Assembly (NCBI GenBank): GCA_000817085.1
Contig: JUEM01000002.1
Coordinates: 24,796 to 88,795 of the forward strand
Length of the DNA stretch: 64,000 nt
Direction of reading: 5' to 3'
Origin: a marine actinobacterium MedAcidi-G1
GTDB taxonomy: Bacteria; Actinomycetota; Acidimicrobiia; Acidimicrobiales; MedAcidi-G1
The position numbers and the translations under genes are program-made. Position 1 is the stretch's first letter, and the number at the start of each line of letters is the position of its first letter. The notes under the pieces are model-generated. The model was not told where the DNA came from. It ran no database searches and was given only the letters and a program-made list of their open reading frames with translations. This document shows positions 62,889 through 64,000 of the stretch, one piece after another.

Positions 62889-63146
62889 ATGCCCAATGTT
62901 CTTTGTCTTTTTTTGCAAATCTATTCACTATTAATTTTGGCCAGAGTCGTATTTAGTTGGTTTCCAATTTCGCCTAATGGGGGAGCAGCTATATTTTCTG
63001 GATTTCTATCCTTCGCTACTGATCCAGTTCTTCGACCTTTACGTAAAGCTTTACCACCTATTCGCTTTGGTTCAGCTCTCATGGATTTGTCACCGATTGT
63101 TGCCTTCTTCGGAATAGGTCTACTGCAAAATTTTATTTGTGCTTGA
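62889..63146 (+). CDS. YggT family membrane protein
   Basis: An 85-residue YggT protein with two membrane spans (about 5-22 and 62-82) and the family FSWFPISP and ATDPVLRPLRKALPP blocks between them. The function is unclear; the gene is a regular neighbour of sepF and divIVA in Gram-positive bacteria. The stop codon lies within a TTGACA sequence (63143-63148). Confidence 0.9.
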   Translation: MPNVLCLFLQIYSLLILARVVFSWFPISPNGGAAIFSGFLSFATDPVLRPLRKALPPIRFGSALMDLSPIVAFFGIGLLQNFICA

Positions 63147-63186
63147 CAATATTTTTACTTATCTATTTCTTACGACTTAAGTACGT

Positions 63187-63192
63187 TAATAT
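63187..63192 (+). promoter_or_regulatory. Candidate -10 box, leaderless divIVA message
   Basis: TAATAT is followed by six bases and ATG 63199, with no Shine-Dalgarno sequence. A perfect TTGACA at 63143-63148 is too distant to be its -35. Confidence 0.42.
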
Positions 63193-63198
63193 TTAAAA

Positions 63199-63762
63199 AT
63201 GGCAATTGATGACATCGTTGAGTATCTCGAAACAGTCGATTTGAAAACAAAAATGCGTGGCTATGACCAAATAGAAGTCGACGAAATTTTTGATCGAGTT
63301 TGTGAAGAGATAAAAATCTTACGTGAGAATTTGAAAAACTCAGAAGAAAAGGAACGCATTGCAGAAGAGTATTTAGATTCAGAGATTAAAAGGCTAAACC
63401 TCAGAGAAAATGAGGTAGAAGCACTTATCGAAGAAGCAGAGGGTAAGGCGAGAAAGATACTTGAAGATTCTCGCGTAGAGGCAGATAATCTTAGATCCTT
63501 CACAGAAAAAGAATTACACGCATTAGCTTCAGAGGAACGTGAAAAATTGAAAAATGAACTGCTGGAGGCTGAAAATCGTCAAAATGACATTCAGAATAAT
63601 GTCGATCTATTCGAGCAACAGTTTTCTGCACATCGTGAGAGAATACTAAGAGGATTGAGTGATATGCAGGAAGCAATTAAAGAGCTTTCTTTACTTCCTG
63701 AAAACTCAGTTTTGGACTCTAAATTTGTAGACCTAGTAAGTGACGATGAAATTTCCGAGTGA
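63199..63762 (+). CDS. divIVA: DivIVA-domain protein (Wag31-like)
   Basis: A 187-residue coiled-coil protein. The N-terminal DivIVA domain is degenerate but visible (DIVEYLETVDLKTKMRGYDQIEVDEIFDRV), including the RGYDQIEVDEF-type motif. A long coiled coil (about 33-160) follows. In Actinobacteria DivIVA marks the poles and organises cell growth. It is the last fully contained gene and ends the division cluster. Confidence 0.88.
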   Translation: MAIDDIVEYLETVDLKTKMRGYDQIEVDEIFDRVCEEIKILRENLKNSEEKERIAEEYLDSEIKRLNLRENEVEALIEEAEGKARKILEDSRVEADNLRSFTEKELHALASEEREKLKNELLEAENRQNDIQNNVDLFEQQFSAHRERILRGLSDMQEAIKELSLLPENSVLDSKFVDLVSDDEISE

Positions 63763-63892
63763 TTTATAGCTTTAAAAGTAGAATTTGATATATCTGTTGC
63801 CCAATTTGAGTCTTTAGTAGTTTGTTTTTAGTATTATCCACATTTTCGTAAAGAAACTGAGGTAACCTTCACGGCTCGGAATAGGAGTTGAC

Positions 63893-64000
63893 TTGGCTAA
63901 CAAATCAGGAGCTAAAAAACCTGCAGCTAAAAAACCTGCAGCTAAAAAACCTGCAGCTAAAAAACCTGCAGCTAAAAAACCTGCAGCTAAAAAACCTGCA
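63893..64000 (+). CDS. Start of a Lys/Ala/Pro-repeat protein (cut by window end)
   Basis: Only 36 codons are visible. The TTG at 63893 has AGGAG five bases upstream and opens MANKSGAKKPA, then the unit Ala-Lys-Lys-Pro-Ala continues to the window end. Lysine-rich extensions of this kind bind DNA or RNA (histone H1-like tails). In Acidimicrobiia the gene after divIVA is often a TraR/DksA-type zinc-finger protein with such an N-terminal extension, so that is my best guess. The domain itself is outside the window. Confidence 0.6.
   Translation, partial: MANKSGAKKPAAKKPAAKKPAAKKPAAKKPAAKKPA
63911..64000 (+). repeat. Six perfect 15-base tandem repeats
   Basis: The unit GCTAAAAAACCTGCA occurs six times without any change and the array reaches the end of the window, so more copies may follow. 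It encodes Ala-Lys-Lys-Pro-Ala. Confidence 0.95.

Noticed and set aside
63143..63148. TTGACA as -35 box for divIVA
   Set aside because: Perfect hexamer, but no -10 box at 16-18 bases, and it overlaps the yggT stop codon.
63911..64000. CRISPR array
   Set aside because: Repeats are directly adjacent without spacers and keep a reading frame; it is coding.

Overview
The window reads as a piece of an actinobacterial chromosome, most likely a marine, streamlined member of the Acidimicrobiia or a related AT-rich lineage. This is inference from content. Actinobacterial markers are an MtrA-MtrB-LpqB-like set, a DUF3040 protein, SepF and DivIVA next to FtsZ, a PimB-like mannosyltransferase, F420-type luciferase-like oxidoreductases and a PAC2 protein. 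By eye the DNA is clearly AT-rich (not computed). Genes are tightly packed, GTG and TTG starts are common, and no gap between genes exceeds 300 bases. There is no rRNA, insertion sequence, prophage or CRISPR array.

Layout: (1) 22-1402, ribosome silencing factor and threonine aldolase. (2) 1404-6804, a metabolic block of SnoaL-like, VOC, SDR, ThuA-like and LLM proteins of unknown substrate. (3) 6876-12226, tRNA-Ala(GGC), leuS, a PAC2 protein, an APH-fold kinase and a thioredoxin-TPR protein. (4) 12246-19460, acyl-CoA/lipid-type genes: an OB-fold plus thiolase pair, two crotonases, LLM, SDR and a hotdog thioesterase, with a nucleotidyltransferase and a 5'-nucleotidase among them. (5) 19525-32504, an envelope-glycan locus: two SGNH hydrolases, GT2 plus DUF2304, GNAT, a polysaccharide deacetylase between two paralogous GT39-like membrane transferases, a UDP-galactopyranose-mutase-like flavoprotein, another GT39-like protein and a PIG-V-like mannosyltransferase. 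(6) 32516-46640, mixed housekeeping genes: a TAP-like lipoprotein hydrolase, QueG, PimB-like, SRPBCC, GlpK, the MtrAB/GerMN set, an inositol phosphatase, Nudix, DinB, DUF3040, a ROK kinase and a lipoate-ligase-like protein. (7) 46703-64000, the division and cell-wall (dcw) cluster: mraZ, rsmH, ftsL-like, ftsI, murE, mraY, murD, ftsW, murG, murC, murB, ftsQ, ftsZ, yfiH, yggS, sepF, yggT, divIVA, then the start of a Lys/Ala/Pro-repeat protein.

The dcw genes build lipid II (MurE adds meso-DAP, MraY and MurG act at the membrane) and assemble the divisome. murF is missing from its usual place between murE and mraY. The mraZ promoter carries TGG boxes at 10-base spacing, as expected for MraZ autoregulation. 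The most striking non-coding signal is in the mraZ-rsmH gap: a helix of 28 pairs in 29 positions (47272-47300 with 47361-47389), several of them G-U, enclosing two smaller hairpins, one of which shows a C-rich loop resembling an anti-Shine-Dalgarno sequence. It may be a member of the mraW RNA motif known from Actinobacteria, or something new. A second recurring signal is a TANNNT hexamer 6-9 bases before start codons that lack a ribosome binding site, which suggests leaderless mRNAs.
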